64,000 nt of DNA from Ctenosaura bakeri (taxonomy: Eukaryota > Chordata > Lepidosauria > Squamata > Iguanidae), in NCBI GenBank assembly GCA_948474755.1, contig CAOLHI010001820.1:186001-250000 (forward strand), written 5' to 3'. The notes beneath the pieces were generated by a model, which ran no database searches, was not told the origin of the DNA, and saw only the letters and a list, made by a program, of their open reading frames with translations. Of this stretch, positions 35,348 to 47,399 are shown piece after piece (positions within the stretch are counted from its first letter, which is position 1; each line of letters opens with the position of its first letter). Both the position numbers and the translations under genes were made by a program.

Positions 35348-38049
35348 ATGTCTTCTCTTTTCAAATTGTGCGTTACCTGTGGCTGCAAGGTTTCACTGTC
35401 TGACGCCCACTCCAAGTACTTGTTCTGCCTCAGAGAGGGCCATAATGTTCGGGCCTGTTCTATTTGCAAGGAAGTTACCTTGCAAATGCTTAAGAACAGA
35501 GCCTCATGTTTGAAATCTTACTGTTGGGAGCAGGCTCTTCGGTTAAAGGATCAGGCAGCTTCGAATACGGCTCTCTTTACTGCCTCAATGTCAACGCGGC
35601 CTTCACGAGGTCCTTCGACATCAAAATCTTGACCACAACCTCGACAGTATCAACTCCCTCCTTGGTACCGACAATCTTAGTGTCGACATTGACTCCATCG
35701 AGTTTGCTGCCTATCTCCTCCTTGCTGAGGATTCCAAAGCTCTCTAAGATGCCTGTGATCCCATCTTCTAGTTCTGGAGATACCTCTTCCAGCTCACAGC
35801 CGACATCAACCCAGCAGTCTCGCAAGGTGCCAACCTTGGCAATGTATAAACGGGTTTCATTGTGTCATTCTTTTGTAGCTCCCAAAAAGAAAAGAAGGAG
35901 GAGAAACACCATTCTCCTTCGCATGTTACTCCTCCGTTGGCCTCTCGATCAGCTTCTCTCGATCCTCTACCAACACTCAATCCTCTACCAACACTGATGC
36001 AGTCTCAGGCTTCTACTTTGGAGGAGGCAGAGGCTCCCGCTCTTTCGCTAGTGCATGATCCACTCCAGCTTCAAGTACTATCAGTCCCAGCACCTGTTGA
36101 TCTTGCGTCTGACCCGGACCATCAGCCTATACCAACTGCTTCTCCACCTGTTACGTTGGACCAGCCCAGAGAGGGATCCTCCCAGACTCCACTTCCTCTG
36201 GCTGTTTCTTCTGGCCGTCCTGAGATGGACCATCCACCTCTATTGGACACTCCTCAGGCTTCTTCCTGAGACAGGCCTCAACCCAGTGCGGCCTGCTCTC
36301 TGGGACGTGGTGAAAGAGGTAGATCTCCTCATCATTGTGATCACGGCTACTGTGGCGCTCATGATGTTGCATTGGCCAAAGTGGATTCACCCTTCTCATT
36401 GGCATCCTATATAACTCGTTATGGCCAGGAACATCTTTGGAGAGAGCAGCCTGGCTCATATTACTTTTATTCGCCAGTGTATTGTGACCAATACCATCCC
36501 GACGTCCATCACTGGTCCCCATATCAGCCTTGACATTCTTGCTCCCCGTCGTGCTCTCCTTTGGAATCACGCTACCGTCATTCGCCTCGGTACTGCCGTT
36601 CTTGGTCCGACTCTCAGTCCTGGTTTACTACCAACACTCTCCATCTCATCCTTGTTTTCGGTCCCGTGATTGATCCCCTTGTTACCAGGCCATCTCACCT
36701 CCACCTCGGATCACAGCAACAGTGTCTCAGCCTCCGCCGGACAACCAACCAGCATCTCTGTCTCCATCTACTTCATCAGCCCTGTTATTGACACAGTCCC
36801 TCATTGTACCAATTTCAACTGTTCTACCGATCTTGTTGGCACTGGCTTCAGTATCAACTTCAGTACTGATTCGGTACCTGCTCCATCTACCATACCAATC
36901 TCGGTACCTACTCCATCTGCCGTCCGAGACGTGTCTTCGGCTACTCGAGCCCACCAGTCTTAATTGCCTCCATCTTCTCCATCGTCTGGCCCTTGTGATT
37001 TTGACGAGGATTCTACAGACTCTACTCCACAGTCTCACACCTCTCTTCCACTCGCATTTGAGGAACCGGCTCTGGACTCTGCTCCAAAGTCATAAAGGAG
37101 TTTTCAGACATCCTCCTAGGGATGGCCAATGCTTTGGGCCTTGACATCTCTGGCTCTGCTCAGACGGTACAGAACCTGGTCTTCCACTGCGTCGACACGT
37201 GTCCTGCAACAACGGCTCTGATACCATTCCTGCCAGTCTTGCAGGAAGTACTTAAGTACCCTTGGTCCCAGCTGGCCTCCTTCCATCCAATTCCTCATCA
37301 GTTGGAACATCTGTACCAGATTCAACAGAAGGATGTTGACTTTCTCTTCAATCATCCTACTCCAAAGTTGTTGAGTCCTCTCAAACAAAAATGGGTAAGA
37401 GAGCCCTTACAACTCCCCCTGATTGTGAAGGTTGTCATCTGGATACTTTTGGCTGCTGGTTTTATTCAGCCTCTTCTTTGATCGCCAGGATCTCTAACAC
37501 TTAGGCCTGCCTGGCGATGTATCAGTGAAACATATGGGATAGATTTTTTCCTCTGATATCTCACTTGCCAGATGACCACCGGGCTACTGCCATCCCTTTT
37601 ATAATGAATCTGTTACACTCACAAACCAGCAGATCCAATCTTCCTGCCACGCTGTTGAGGGTGCAGTGCAGGTGATGGTGAGGGTGATCGCTCTTCGTCA
37701 GTTTGCATGGCTTCGATCCACTGGCCTGACCAAAGATAGCAGGAAGGGGATTGAAGATCTCCCCTTCAATGGTCAGGGCCTCTTCCATGCTACCACGGAT
37801 GATGCCATGAACTATCTGATAAAAACTCGTCTGATGGCAAAGAAGATGGGTCTTCGTCCATCGGCCCAGTCTGAGAGGCCCTCCTCATTCCGCTCCTCAT
37901 GGAGACGATCTTCCTACTCTAACAGGTTGCGTTCTCCACAGTGGTCCTCTCAGCAATCTTCTATGCCAGCTTCTTCATCTCGTCACTCCTTCAGGCATCG
38001 TCAACCATCTTTGAAGAAGTCTTCTTCGGCTACGAAGTCCTGTTTTTGA
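35348..38049 (+). pseudogene. Gag-like ORF1 of copy G
   Basis: The start MSSLFKLCVTCGCKVSLSD is followed by YLFCLREGHNVRAC and SYCWEQALRL, the conserved N-terminus with its CX2C...CX2C...H...CX2C pattern. A basic PKKKRRRR stretch near 35880 could be a nuclear localisation signal. Long Ser/Thr/Pro-rich low-complexity sequence follows. The C-terminal domain lies at 37122-38049 (PVLQEVLKYPWSQLAS, HQLEHLYQIQQKD, then IEDLPFNGQGLFHATTDDA). At least three frame changes are needed. The RS dipeptides of copy H are not conserved here. Confidence 0.75.
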
Positions 38050-38119
38050 CTTCTCTTGCAGGTTGCCACCTCTACGATTTGTCCATCTTCCAAGCTATCT
38101 GTCCAAGACCCCAGGACCG

Positions 38120-39000
38120 GTTTGCCATTTCAACATCTGGCGCATCATTACTTCGGACTCCTGGGTATTAACCACCATCTGTCTTGGCGACGCCATCGAA
38201 TTTCTAAATACTCCCCCTCCTGGCATCTTCTACTGCACACCTTCCAGTCCTGCTCTTCTTGAGGAGACCGATACCCTCCTTCGCAAAGGGGCCATAGAGC
38301 GACTGCTGTCTTCAGCCAAATCCACCAGCTTCTTCTCCCGGTATTTCACCATACTAAAGGCAGACAGCACTCTCCAACCCATTCTGGACCTCGGGGGGCG
38401 GGGGTCAACTCCTTCATCTTCCTCCAGAAGTTCAAGATGATCACGCTGTCATCCATCCTTTCTCTCTTCAGGCATTGGGACTGGTTTGCGTCCATAGATC
38501 TGCAAGATGCCTACTTCCATATCACCATTCACCCCCAACACAGGAGGTACCTCCCATTTGCAGTTGACGGCATCTGTTACCAGTACAAGGTTCTTCCTTT
38601 CGGCCTGTCTGCTGCCCCCAAGGTCTTCAGCAAGTGTTTGGCCCCTGTGGTGTCTTACCTGCACATAAAACACATCATGGGTGTACACCTATCTGGTTAT
38701 TGGTTATTGGTGGTGCCCCGCAAGCAAAAACTATATGAGGACATTCATCTTGCTCTTTCCCTTCTCTCTGATCTCAGCCTCAGGGTGAATCCCAAGAAGT
38801 CCCACTTGGAACCTACACGCACCCTGGATTTCATCGGGTCCACTCTGGATTCCACTTCTGCCATGGTGTTCCTGCCGATGAAATGTGTGCAGGTACTGTG
38901 CTGAGCGACAGCTGCTATTCTTTACAGTCTGTCCGTTAGTGCTCGTCACATTCAACAACTTCTCAGCTATATGGCGGCCACGATGGTGGTCACTTACCTG
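38120..39000 (+). pseudogene. Reverse transcriptase of copy G
   Basis: Clear RT blocks: TPSSPALLEE, LLRKGAIERL, SRYFTILKAD and PILDL (38240-38390), then WFASIDLQDAYFHITIHPQH (38480-38540), YQYKVLPFGLSAAPKVFS and LRVNPKKSHLEPTRTLDFIG. The catalytic YLDDW is replaced by HLSGYW at about 38690-38705, so both Asp are lost. A frameshift lies near 38400-38440. Confidence 0.82.
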
Positions 39001-39079
39001 TCTCACCTCCGTGCCCATCCTCTCCAACACTGGTTCATCAGGTATTTCGATCCTCTCGAAGACCATTGTCGAATTCTTT

Positions 39080-40010
39080 GGATCCCTCATCTTGGCAGGG
39101 ATTCCCTCCGCTGGCGGCTGGCTCTGCACCATCTACTGTCCAGAATGCCCTTTACCAAGCCCTCTCCATCACCACCAACACATCCCTCCGCGGTTGGGGA
39201 GCCCACTGCCATCGCCTCTCTGTCCAGGACCGGACTGGAGAAGCATCTGCATATCAATGCCTTGGAGCTCCTGGCAATCTTCAAGGCCCTCCGGGAAATA
39301 GAGGTCCAGGCGCAGGACCATCTTGTCCCTATGAAACACCAAGAAGAGTTCGTCGGAGCGTAGCACAGTCAGTTCTCCTGCCCTTCTAGCTGATGTGACA
39401 GCGACTAAGAATGCCATCTTTAGAGTAAGGAGGCAGTCATCACACATGGCCATTGGTTCAAACGAATGGAGCATAAGTTGGGAAAGGATGACTGTAGGAA
39501 AGGACAACTGTAGGACAGACTGTCCAGATCCTGTCCAACAATACAACAGCTGTCTGTTACATCGACTCCCAGGGAGGCACCCACTCGTCCATCCTGCTCC
39601 ATCTGGCGTTGCAATATGGGATTGTTGTGTCCCGCTGCAGAGCCACCCGATTCCAGTGCATCTAGCAGGATGAGACAACACTACAGCGGACATGCTGAGC
39701 AGAGACACAGTGTGCCATCGTGAGTGGTCCCTCTCCAGTGTCACCTTCCGCCAGATAGTGTCCCAGTGGGGCACCCCATCCATCAACCTCTTTGCCATGC
39801 ACCAGAACAGGAAATGCCCCTACTATTGCTCCAGAGCAGGCATGGGATGCCACTTTCTCGGAGACACATTCCAGTTTCTGTGGGACAAAGGGTTCCTCTA
39901 CATCTTCCCTCCATTTCCTCTCTTGATCCAAGTGGTGGCCAAGATTGTCGTGGACAGGGCAGACGCCATTCTTGTAGCCCCTTACTGACTGAGACAACAT
40001 TGGTTTGGGC
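39080..40010 (+). pseudogene. RNase H and methylase-like tail of copy G
   Basis: RNase H begins with LSITTNTSLRGWGAHC and HINALELLAIFKALREI. It is then interrupted at about 39297-39500 by an inverted piece of recombinase and resumes with QILSNNTTAVCYIDSQGGTH (39530-39580). LSRDTVCHREWSLS is at about 39695. The tail reads INLFAMHQNRKC, YIFPPFPLLIQVVAKI and ILVAPY. The Asp of the TDN block has become Asn or Ser. Confidence 0.78.
39297..39500 (-). repeat. Inverted duplicate of recombinase sequence inside RNase H of copy G
   Basis: The minus strand reads FEPMAMCDDCLLTLKMAFLV and SARRAGELTVLRSDELFLVF, the recombinase segment found on the + strand at about 40483-40675. It lies in opposite orientation to the rest of copy G and disrupts RNase H. 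Confidence 0.88.
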
Positions 40011-40139
40011 ACCTTCTCACTGTCTCCCGGGGCCGTTGGATGGTACTTCCGTGCACACCCGATGTCCTCTCGCACTTGTACGGTCACATGCGTCACCCAG
40101 ACTTCCCTCACCTCTTTCTGCACGCATGGAAGATAACAT

Positions 40140-41164
40140 TCTAGACTCTTCTGCTACCCAGGCAGTCTTCACAGCTGCTAGGAAGGAATCCACTCGCAGG
40201 TCCTGCGACTACAAGTGGCGCAAGTTTACAGCTTTCGCAGATGCCTGAGATGAGGCTCCTTCTTCGACCTCCCTATCAACATTGCTACATTTCCTCCTGT
40301 CTCTAAGGGAACAAGGACTAGCCTTTTCCTCTCTCAGAGTCTGTCTCTGCAATTTTCACCTACCAACCACGTGGTTCTCCTTCAGCTTTTTTCAGGAATA
40401 CTATGGTGAAGCAGTTTCTCAAAGGCCTTCAATATCTCTACCCTCCTGTCTCCCCGCCTCTTCCTCCATAGTCAGTGTCTCTTGTCCTTTCTCAACTCAT
40501 ACGCCATCCATTTGAACCTATGGCCACAACTGACAACTGCCTCCTTACTCTGAAGATGGCATTCTTGGTCGCTGTCACATCAGCTAGAAGGGCAGGAGAA
40601 CTGAGTGCCTTACACTCCGACAAACCCTTCTTGGTGTTTCATAGGGACAAGGTGGTCCTGCACCCGGACCTCTCTTTCCTCCCTAAAGTCGTCTCTAACT
40701 TCCATCTGAACCAAGATATCATTCTGCCAACTTTTTATCTGGAACCTTCTCCACCTCTTCAGCGCTCTCTCCACTCACTCGATGTGCGCCGGGCCCTAGC
40801 TTTCTACTTACAACAGACTTCAACCTTCTGCCTGACTCCCCACATTTTTGTCTCCTATGGTGGATGTTGGAAAGGTCATAAAGTATCCACTCAACATTTC
40901 TCTAAATGGATTGTCCAGACGATTCACCTTTCCTGCGAACGTGCTGGGCAACCGCCTCCGTCTCCACTCCGTGCCCGCTCTACCAGGGCTGTGGCCTCCT
41001 CAGCAGTCCTTCTCAAGGGAGTTGACCTACAAGAGCTTTGTTGTGTGGCTACGTGGTCACAGTCTCTGACCTTTGTCTGCCACTGTTGCCTTGATTGCAG
41101 AGCCCGACATGATGCTCACTTTGGCCGTGCAGTGCTGTCTTCCATTCTCTTGGACCTGACCTGA
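40140..41164 (+). pseudogene. Tyrosine recombinase of copy G (catalytically dead)
   Basis: The longest frame runs 40475-41164, with the N-terminal part in another frame (40130-40400). SARRAGELSAL keeps the first Arg. The HSTR box is RSTR, so the catalytic His is lost. RHYRLD has become CHCCLD, so the Tyr nucleophile is Cys. Otherwise it is highly similar to copy A. Decay must have followed insertion. Confidence 0.85.
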
Positions 41165-41189
41165 CATCCAGTGGTAAGCTACTTAATCT

Positions 41190-41520
41190 CCCATTGTGTG
41201 ATGCACAGAGACCATGAAGAAGAAGAACAGGTTGCTTACCTGTAACTGTAGTTCTTCGAATGGTCATTTGTGCCCTCACACACACCTGCCCAGCCTCCCC
41301 TCTTTCAGGTCCCTTCTTCAGCAGGCTTTGAAACTGAGGGAAGACCGTTAGCTTGGCGGGACTGAGCATGCTCAGTACCGAGTGGAGGAGGGGTTCCCGC
41401 CAAGCTGCTCAGCTCTGGAACTTTCTGAAACACTACTGTGCATGCATGAAGATTCCCATTGTGTGAGGGCACAGATGACCACTCAAAGAACCACAGTTAC
41501 AGGTAAGCAACCTGTTCTTC
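41190..41520 (+). repeat. ICR and right terminal repeat of copy G
   Basis: GCACAGAGACCATGAAGAAG runs into AACAGGTTGCTTACCTGTAA. The terminal copy ends GTTACAGGTAAGCAACCTG plus TTCTTC. The terminal repeat also contains the inverse of 35090-35240. Confidence 0.87.
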
Positions 41521-44260
41521 TCAAATACTCTGTCCAGGTGATTTCAGATGCATTCTGCAGGTGCATCCAACACTGGCCTACCAACTTTGGGCACTGCATC
41601 ATTGGCTTCAGAAGCACAAAAATTTGAAACTCCAACTACTTTAGATTGATCACTGCAGTTAATAACATGTTATCTTTGGTGTTGTCTATTCTAGCCATTG
41701 TACTCTGATTTTTTTTAATAGAATTGAAGAACTCATCTGCTGATGATGTACTCTTTCTGAGAACTCTCTTACATAGGAAAAAAAAAGTAGCCCAGTCACC
41801 CTCAAGAGCAGAGCAGGGATCTCATTTTCAAATTTAGCAATAGTTTCTTCCATCATCTATCCCTGAGCTAGGCCCAAATTCTCCTTCATTCCTCTTGGAC
41901 TCATGCACATCCACATTGATGTACTCCTTCCTGCAATCCTCCTTGCTGCTCAGGTATCAAGTCTGATCCTGGTATCCACTAGGCCATCTGTCTTGTTTAG
42001 TATCATCATTCCGAACAGTCCAGGATCTCATATTTGAAATTTCAGATCCAACTCAGTATAGGACCTTGAGGTAAATTATACTTCATCAGTTTGCTCAAAG
42101 CACTGTACTCAGAAGACGCAGGCAAATTACAGAGATTTCTGCTCACATTGTGCAAGATCTCCTTCTCAATATTGGGAGCATTAGTCATTCTTTCATTAGT
42201 ATAATGTAGGTTTAAACATGCCCTAAATAATTTTCAATGATCCAGTATGTCAGTATTGGTACAGATACCACCAGGAGCCCTTGACACCCCATCATGCCTA
42301 TCATAGTCATTCTCATACTTCAGCATGCTTTCAAGATTTTGCATTGACCCTTTGAGATCACACAGACCACTCAGGCACCATCTCAGATCCATGGCATACC
42401 ATCCACAATGTTTAGGTGTCTGTGCTGTCTGTTTCTTCACAGCCAGGGGAGGTAGTATTTCAGCCTTTGGTAGCTAGCTTGTGGGTTTCATCTCTGCACC
42501 AGCTCTTCCAACTGTGGCTTCAGCTCCTCCTCTTCTAAATGTAGCAGTTTGCTTGGTGCTGGAAGTGATTCAAGAACTTATTTTGGTTCCCATCATGCAA
42601 ATGACATCTACTTGAGGTTGCTACAGAGTGAAACTGACTGTAGAAGATCATAGGTCAGTGTTGTCGTAGAAATACAAAGAGTGTGATTTAGGTTAACTGT
42701 CTCTTTAGTCAAATGATGAATCTTTCCTGTCTTCTAATGCCACCTAGAGAAATCATAATCTGTCTTCCCTTAATGGATGATGCTTCCCCTTTTGAAGAAC
42801 AAGGGGTGAAGATGGTGAAAGCCATGGAACTGGATTCAGACATTCAGTCACAGATCCTAAATTTAAACAGATACCGTTTCAGTCATTCCCTCCAGTAGCT
42901 ATCCCTATGCCATCATTCTTGTGTTTTCACTAGTCCTGGAAAACTCTCCCTTCCATACCCTATGACATCAAGAAACGTAGAGAAAATTGTAAGATGCAGG
43001 AGGTCAACTGCACAGTTTTATTTAGGCACCCGAAGCCTAATTCCATTGCAGAAGGAAACTTCCATAAGTCAATCTTTATAGAAACAACATTCCATCCCCA
43101 CAGACAATTTGGGCAGGAAACACAATGCCATTGCCCAGAAATCTGATGCCACAGATGAACTGTCCGTTCACATAGCCAGTTATGAAACCTCTACCAGCAA
43201 GTTTTATGGGGCAAAATGCCCCTTTTTTAAAACCATCTTCATAAATAAAAAAAAATAACAGATAGAAACTCACTGCTCGTTACAGAGAGGCTTTCTTTTT
43301 GACAAGGAAGACCTATTAAGTTCACACACAGATGAAAAGTTAGCATTAAAAAAAGCAATGAGAATAATAACAAAAGAGATGGAGTTCAGATTTACCTGTT
43401 TTTTCAGTTGCCATGAGACGCAGTCATTCTGCTGTAGACGGTCTTCTTCATCTAAGTAGTTGTTGTGGTCTTTAGTTTACAGACGGTTCCTCTTTGCGAA
43501 GAAATCATACTCCTTAATCATTGCTTCCACCATTTTGCTGCAGCCAGCAAATGCTGCTCGTTTCATATTCTTCCTTTTGTTTTGTCAGTGGATTAAAGAG
43601 TTTTCACCAAATGTCTGCTAATGGGTGGTGTCTTTGCTATGACTTCATGGATTGCTTCCGTGGCATTGTCAAGACATTCTCTTCAGATGGATCTGCACAC
43701 TGCCATCTTTCTTGTTGAAAATGTAGGTCTCATTGTGAACATGCAGAAGTCTCATCTTGATCAACGCAGCGTTTGCAGTTTATGGATGCCTAATTGGTGC
43801 CAGCACTAGTTTCTTTTTGGCACTCAATTAAAACGTGTTTTTTAAATTAAAGACTTGGGGCCTCATTGTTTTCATTTGATTGTTTTCATGCGCACAGTTT
43901 TAAACTGCTTTAAATAGTTTTAACTGGTTTTAAAATGTCCTGTTTTAACTGGTCAAATTTAAGCGGTCCTATTGTTCTAATCTGTTCATGTTTTACTGAT
44001 GTTGGTTCAATTGATTTTACTCTACATTGCCTTGAGATTCCATGATAACTGGGTGTGGGGCTTATTTGGACTGCAGGCTCAGATGTCCTTTTTTTCCTGT
44101 AGATCACCAAGACAGACTGATTGCTATCAGTGCTCTTACAAACAGGGGAGGACTCAGGAAGTCCAGCTGCTTCTCAGCTGCATGGCATTCATGACTATGT
44201 GGCTCCTGCAGTACTGGTTTATAAGTTTGTTATTGTACTGCTTGTTCCAGCAGAGAGAAC
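41521..44260 (+). mobile_element. DIRS copy J, right part (decayed, 3'-truncated)
   Basis: After copy G the older element continues with a Ser/Pro-rich Gag remnant (to about 42960). It shows RT sequence near 43620-43770, with VGLIVNMQKSHLDQ matching the GLRVNPKKSHLEP block, and the end of RT at about 44100-44230 (EVQLLLSCMAFMTMW, LLQYWFI). RNase H, recombinase and right end are not visible. Foreign segments interrupt it at about 42985-43420 and 43830-44090. Confidence 0.6.
42985..43290 (-). pseudogene. Possible processed pseudogene or retroposed fragment, unidentified
   Basis: The minus strand reads FKKGAFCPIKLAGRGFITGY, then VNGQFICGIRFLGNG and a stop at about 43076. This is followed by roughly 90 bp of UTR-like sequence with a CTAAATAAAACTG signal near 43020. 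The layout suggests the 3' end of a retroposed mRNA. I could not assign a parent gene; a ribosomal protein was considered but the match was not convincing. Confidence 0.3.
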
Positions 44261-44404
44261 TAATTCCTTTTTGTTATTTCTGTGTTATACATTGAATACT
44301 TTATTATTTTTAGTGATAGAAAAATACCTAAATGTTGGGAAGGGGATGGAGTTTCGTGGAGCCAAACTTTTTTGTTCAGTCAGCCCAGATGTGTCAGGTT
44401 CCAA

Positions 44405-45140
44405 ATCATAGAATTATAGAGTTGGAAGGGACCCCATGGGACATCAAGTCGAACCCCATGCTCAATGAAGGATCCCCAGCTAGAGTATTCTGAGCAGAAA
44501 GCTGTTGAGGACATCCAGAGAAGATCCCACCATCTTTCTAGCCAGTTGGTTCCATTACCAAACTGCTCTGTCAAAGAGTTCCTTCTGATGTTCAGTTCAA
44601 GTCTACCTTCTTGTAACTTAAAACCATTAGACCTTGTCCTACCCTCTAGGACATCTTCCCCTCTGTAATAGCCCTTGAGGTAGTTAAAGAGTGCAGTCAT
44701 GTTACCCTTGGTCTTTTTTTTTTTTTTTTTGTCGTGTTTAACATGCCCAGCTCCTTCAACATCTCTTCATCTGTTTTGTTTTCCGTACCTCATATCATCC
44801 TTGTTACCCTTCTGTAGGCTCACTCCAGCTTTCCTACATCCTTTTAAAATCAGGCACCCAGAACTAAATATAGTACTTCAGAAAAGACCTGACAGTGCAG
44901 AATATAGTGGGGCTGTTACTTCCCTTGACTTGGCAACTATAGTTCTATTCATGCTGGTTGAAATAGTGTGTGCCTTCTTTGCTACAACAGCACATTGCTG
45001 AATCATGTTCAGCTTATGATCAACAATAATCCCAAGGTTGTTTTCACATGTAGTGTTCCCAAGCCAGGTATCCCCCATGCCTCTAAGTTTGCATTTGATT
45101 TTTGAGACCTGAATGTAGAATTTATTAATTTCTGCACAGA
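44405..45140 (-). mobile_element. CR1 LINE 3' portion
   Basis: The + strand starts AATCATAGAATTATAGAGTT, the complement of the CR1 3' end. The minus strand at 44700-44380 reads LFNYLKGYYRGEDVLEGRTR and SNGFKLQEGRLELNIRRNS, the RT C-terminus, and continues to about 45140 with HKLNMIQQC. Antisense to PUM1. Confidence 0.85.
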
Positions 45141-45979
45141 GGGGGTCTCTCTGAGGCATAACTGCTGAGTTTAAAGGGCAAGTAATGTCAGAATGAGATT
45201 TCTGAGGTAAAAAGAGAGGGAGTGGGAAATCAAGGAGCTTCCTTTTCAGAGTGTTGGGTACAAACCCAAGTAGCGGCAGCTGCAGTTCAGCAAGTTGCAC
45301 ACAAATCTATCTTAGGGTGGAAGGGCCTGATAGCACGACAAAAGTATGTTGGGAGGTGGTAGCCATTCATATATTGAACTGTAACTCCCATAAGGCCTAA
45401 CCAACACTATCAATTGTAGGGCATGGTGGGAGCTGCAGTTCAAGAACATCTGAGGCAGGCCATATGTTCCACAACCCTGACAAAGGATGGCACTGCAAAT
45501 TCACTTTCCATTTCCCCCAGAAAACAGTAGTAAAAATGCAGGTTTGTGGTCTCCCCATCTTACAGAATGAAGAAAAGGCATAGCAGCTTAAAATACAGGC
45601 ATACCTCTGTTAACAAAGCCTCTGACAAAGAAGCTCCTTTTTTACAAAGCCTTTTTGTGAGAGCCCAGCCTGGTCCCTATTTTTTGTCTTCTGTCTAGCT
45701 GGAAGTTCTTATGCAGCATTGTTATTGGGAGGATGGTGAAAGAGAACTAGAGAAAGACAGACATGGAGTGTTGGACTACAGCAGCATGTCTGTAGTAAAA
45801 GTATGAGGAAGAATGGATTGTACTCTAGGTGGCCCTACTGTACAAAAGTTAACGTAAACAACTCTCTCCAGAATCAGTTACTGAGTATGTGCGGACAGCA
45901 AAACAGAAAGGGAAGAAGAATGCAGATAAGCCTGCCTCACCAGCTACACTGGCCCATTGAAAAGGCATAGATCTATAAG
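45141..45979. other. PUM1 intron with one palindromic repeat
   Basis: At 45375-45460 there is a copy of the reptile repeat with inverted ACTGTAACTCCCAT and GGTGGGAGCTGCAGTTC arms. Nothing else is recognised. Confidence 0.5.
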
Positions 45980-46231
45980 TTCTTTGTTGTGGTCTCTCTG
46001 CCTCACACAACTGGGTTAGCGCACCTGCACAGAGACCTTGATGGAAAGCTTCCAGAGCTTAGTAACTTGGTGGGTAGCCCTGCCCATTCCTGTCTATTGT
46101 GCATACTTTGGCCCACCAATCTACTTCCCCTTCAGTTTCTTTTCATCCGCCATCACAGCTGCACCTTGTGGATTTTCTGGAGCTTGATAGCGTTCTTCTC
46201 CGATAATTTTTCTCGATCTTCCTTCCATCTA

Positions 46232-47285
46232 TAGAATCATAGAGAATTGGAAGAGACCACAGGGGCTGTCCAGTCCAACTGTGCAGAAACACACATCAAA
46301 GCACTCCCAACAGATGGCCATCCCTCCTCTGTTTAAAAACCTCCAAAGAAGGAGACTCCGCCAAGGGCATCATATTCCACTGCCGGACGGCTCTGACCAT
46401 CAGGAAATTCTTCCTGTGGATCAGGTGGAATCTCTTCACAGAATCAAGAGTTGGAAGACATCACAGGGGCCATCCAGACCAACCCCCTGCCATGCAGGAA
46501 CACACATCAAAGCACTCCCAACAGATGGCCATCCAGCCTCTGTTTAAAAATCTCCAAGGAAGGAGACTCCACCACACTCCGAGGTAGCATATTCCACTGC
46601 CAGACAGCTCTGACTGTCAGGACGTTCTTCCTGAGGTTCAGGTAGAATCTCTTTTCCTGTAGTTTGAATCCATTGCTCTTTGTCCTAGTTTCTGGAACAG
46701 TGGAAAGCAAGCCCATTCCCTCTTCGGTATGACATCCTTTCAGATATTTAAACGTGGCTATCATGTTCCCTCTTAACCTTCTCTTCTGCAGACTAAACGT
46801 ACCCAGCTCCCTGAGACACTCCTCATAGGGCATGGCTTCCAGACCCTACACCATTTTGGTCGCCCTCCTCTAGACATGTTACAGCTTGTCAATATCGTTG
46901 AAATGAGTTGACCAGAACTGGACACAGTATTCGAGATGAAGTCTGACCAAAGCAGAATACAGTGGTATTATTACTTTCCTCGATCTGGGCACCATATTCC
47001 CATTGATGCAACCAAGAATTGCTTTGGCTTTCTTGACTGCTGCATCACAGCTCTGACTCATGTTCAGCTTGTGGTCTACTAAGACTCCTAGATCTCTTTC
47101 ACATATACTGTTGTCCAACCAGGTATCTCTCATCCTATATTTGTGCATTTCATTTTTTCTGGCTAGATGTAGATTTCTCTCAGTTGAAGTTCATTTTGTT
47201 ACCCCTTGGCCCAGCTCTTCGATTTGTTAAGGTCATTTTGAATGTTGATCCTGTCCTCTAAGGTATTACCAACCCTTTCCTCACC
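46232..47285 (-). mobile_element. CR1 LINE inside the 5' region of copy I
   Basis: The + strand begins ATAGAATCATAGAGAATTGG. A second CR1-like 3' end (about 46440-46530) shows that about 200 bp of tail are duplicated. The minus strand at 46833-46507 encodes RLRGNMIATFKYLKG and SLEIFKQRLDGHL, the RT C-terminus, with more RT at 47148-46879 (DHKLNMSQSCDAAVKKAKAI). Confidence 0.88.
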
Positions 47286-47399
47286 GCTCTTTCTCATTTG
47301 TACTTCCTTCTTCCTCATTCCTTGTTTTAAAAAAAGAAAAACTAAAGGAAAGAACTTTCTCCATTTTCATCCCTCTTCCTGGCTTCTACTTCTCTCTTC

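Larger units (their letters stand above)
35060..41520 (+). mobile_element. DIRS copy G, nearly full length, nested in copy J
   Basis: It runs from TCTTCTTTGTGGTCTCTGTG to CCTGTTCTTC, about 6.5 kb. It has a left terminal repeat, Gag (35348-38049), RT (38120-39000), RNase H split by an inverted recombinase fragment (39297-39500), methylase-like tail (39740-40010), recombinase (40140-41164), ICR (41190-41285) and right end. It is middle-aged: many CpGs are lost but long frames remain. Terminal subfamily TGTGCCTCACACAATAGG. Confidence 0.93.

Noticed and set aside
39169..39798. A long minus-strand frame in copy G that looks like a separate recombinase gene
   Set aside because: Only about 200 bp of it match recombinase; the rest is antisense RNase H. 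It is an inverted fragment, not a gene.
42985..43290. RPL35A processed pseudogene
   Set aside because: Base similarity required large gaps and the reading frame did not match; left as unidentified.
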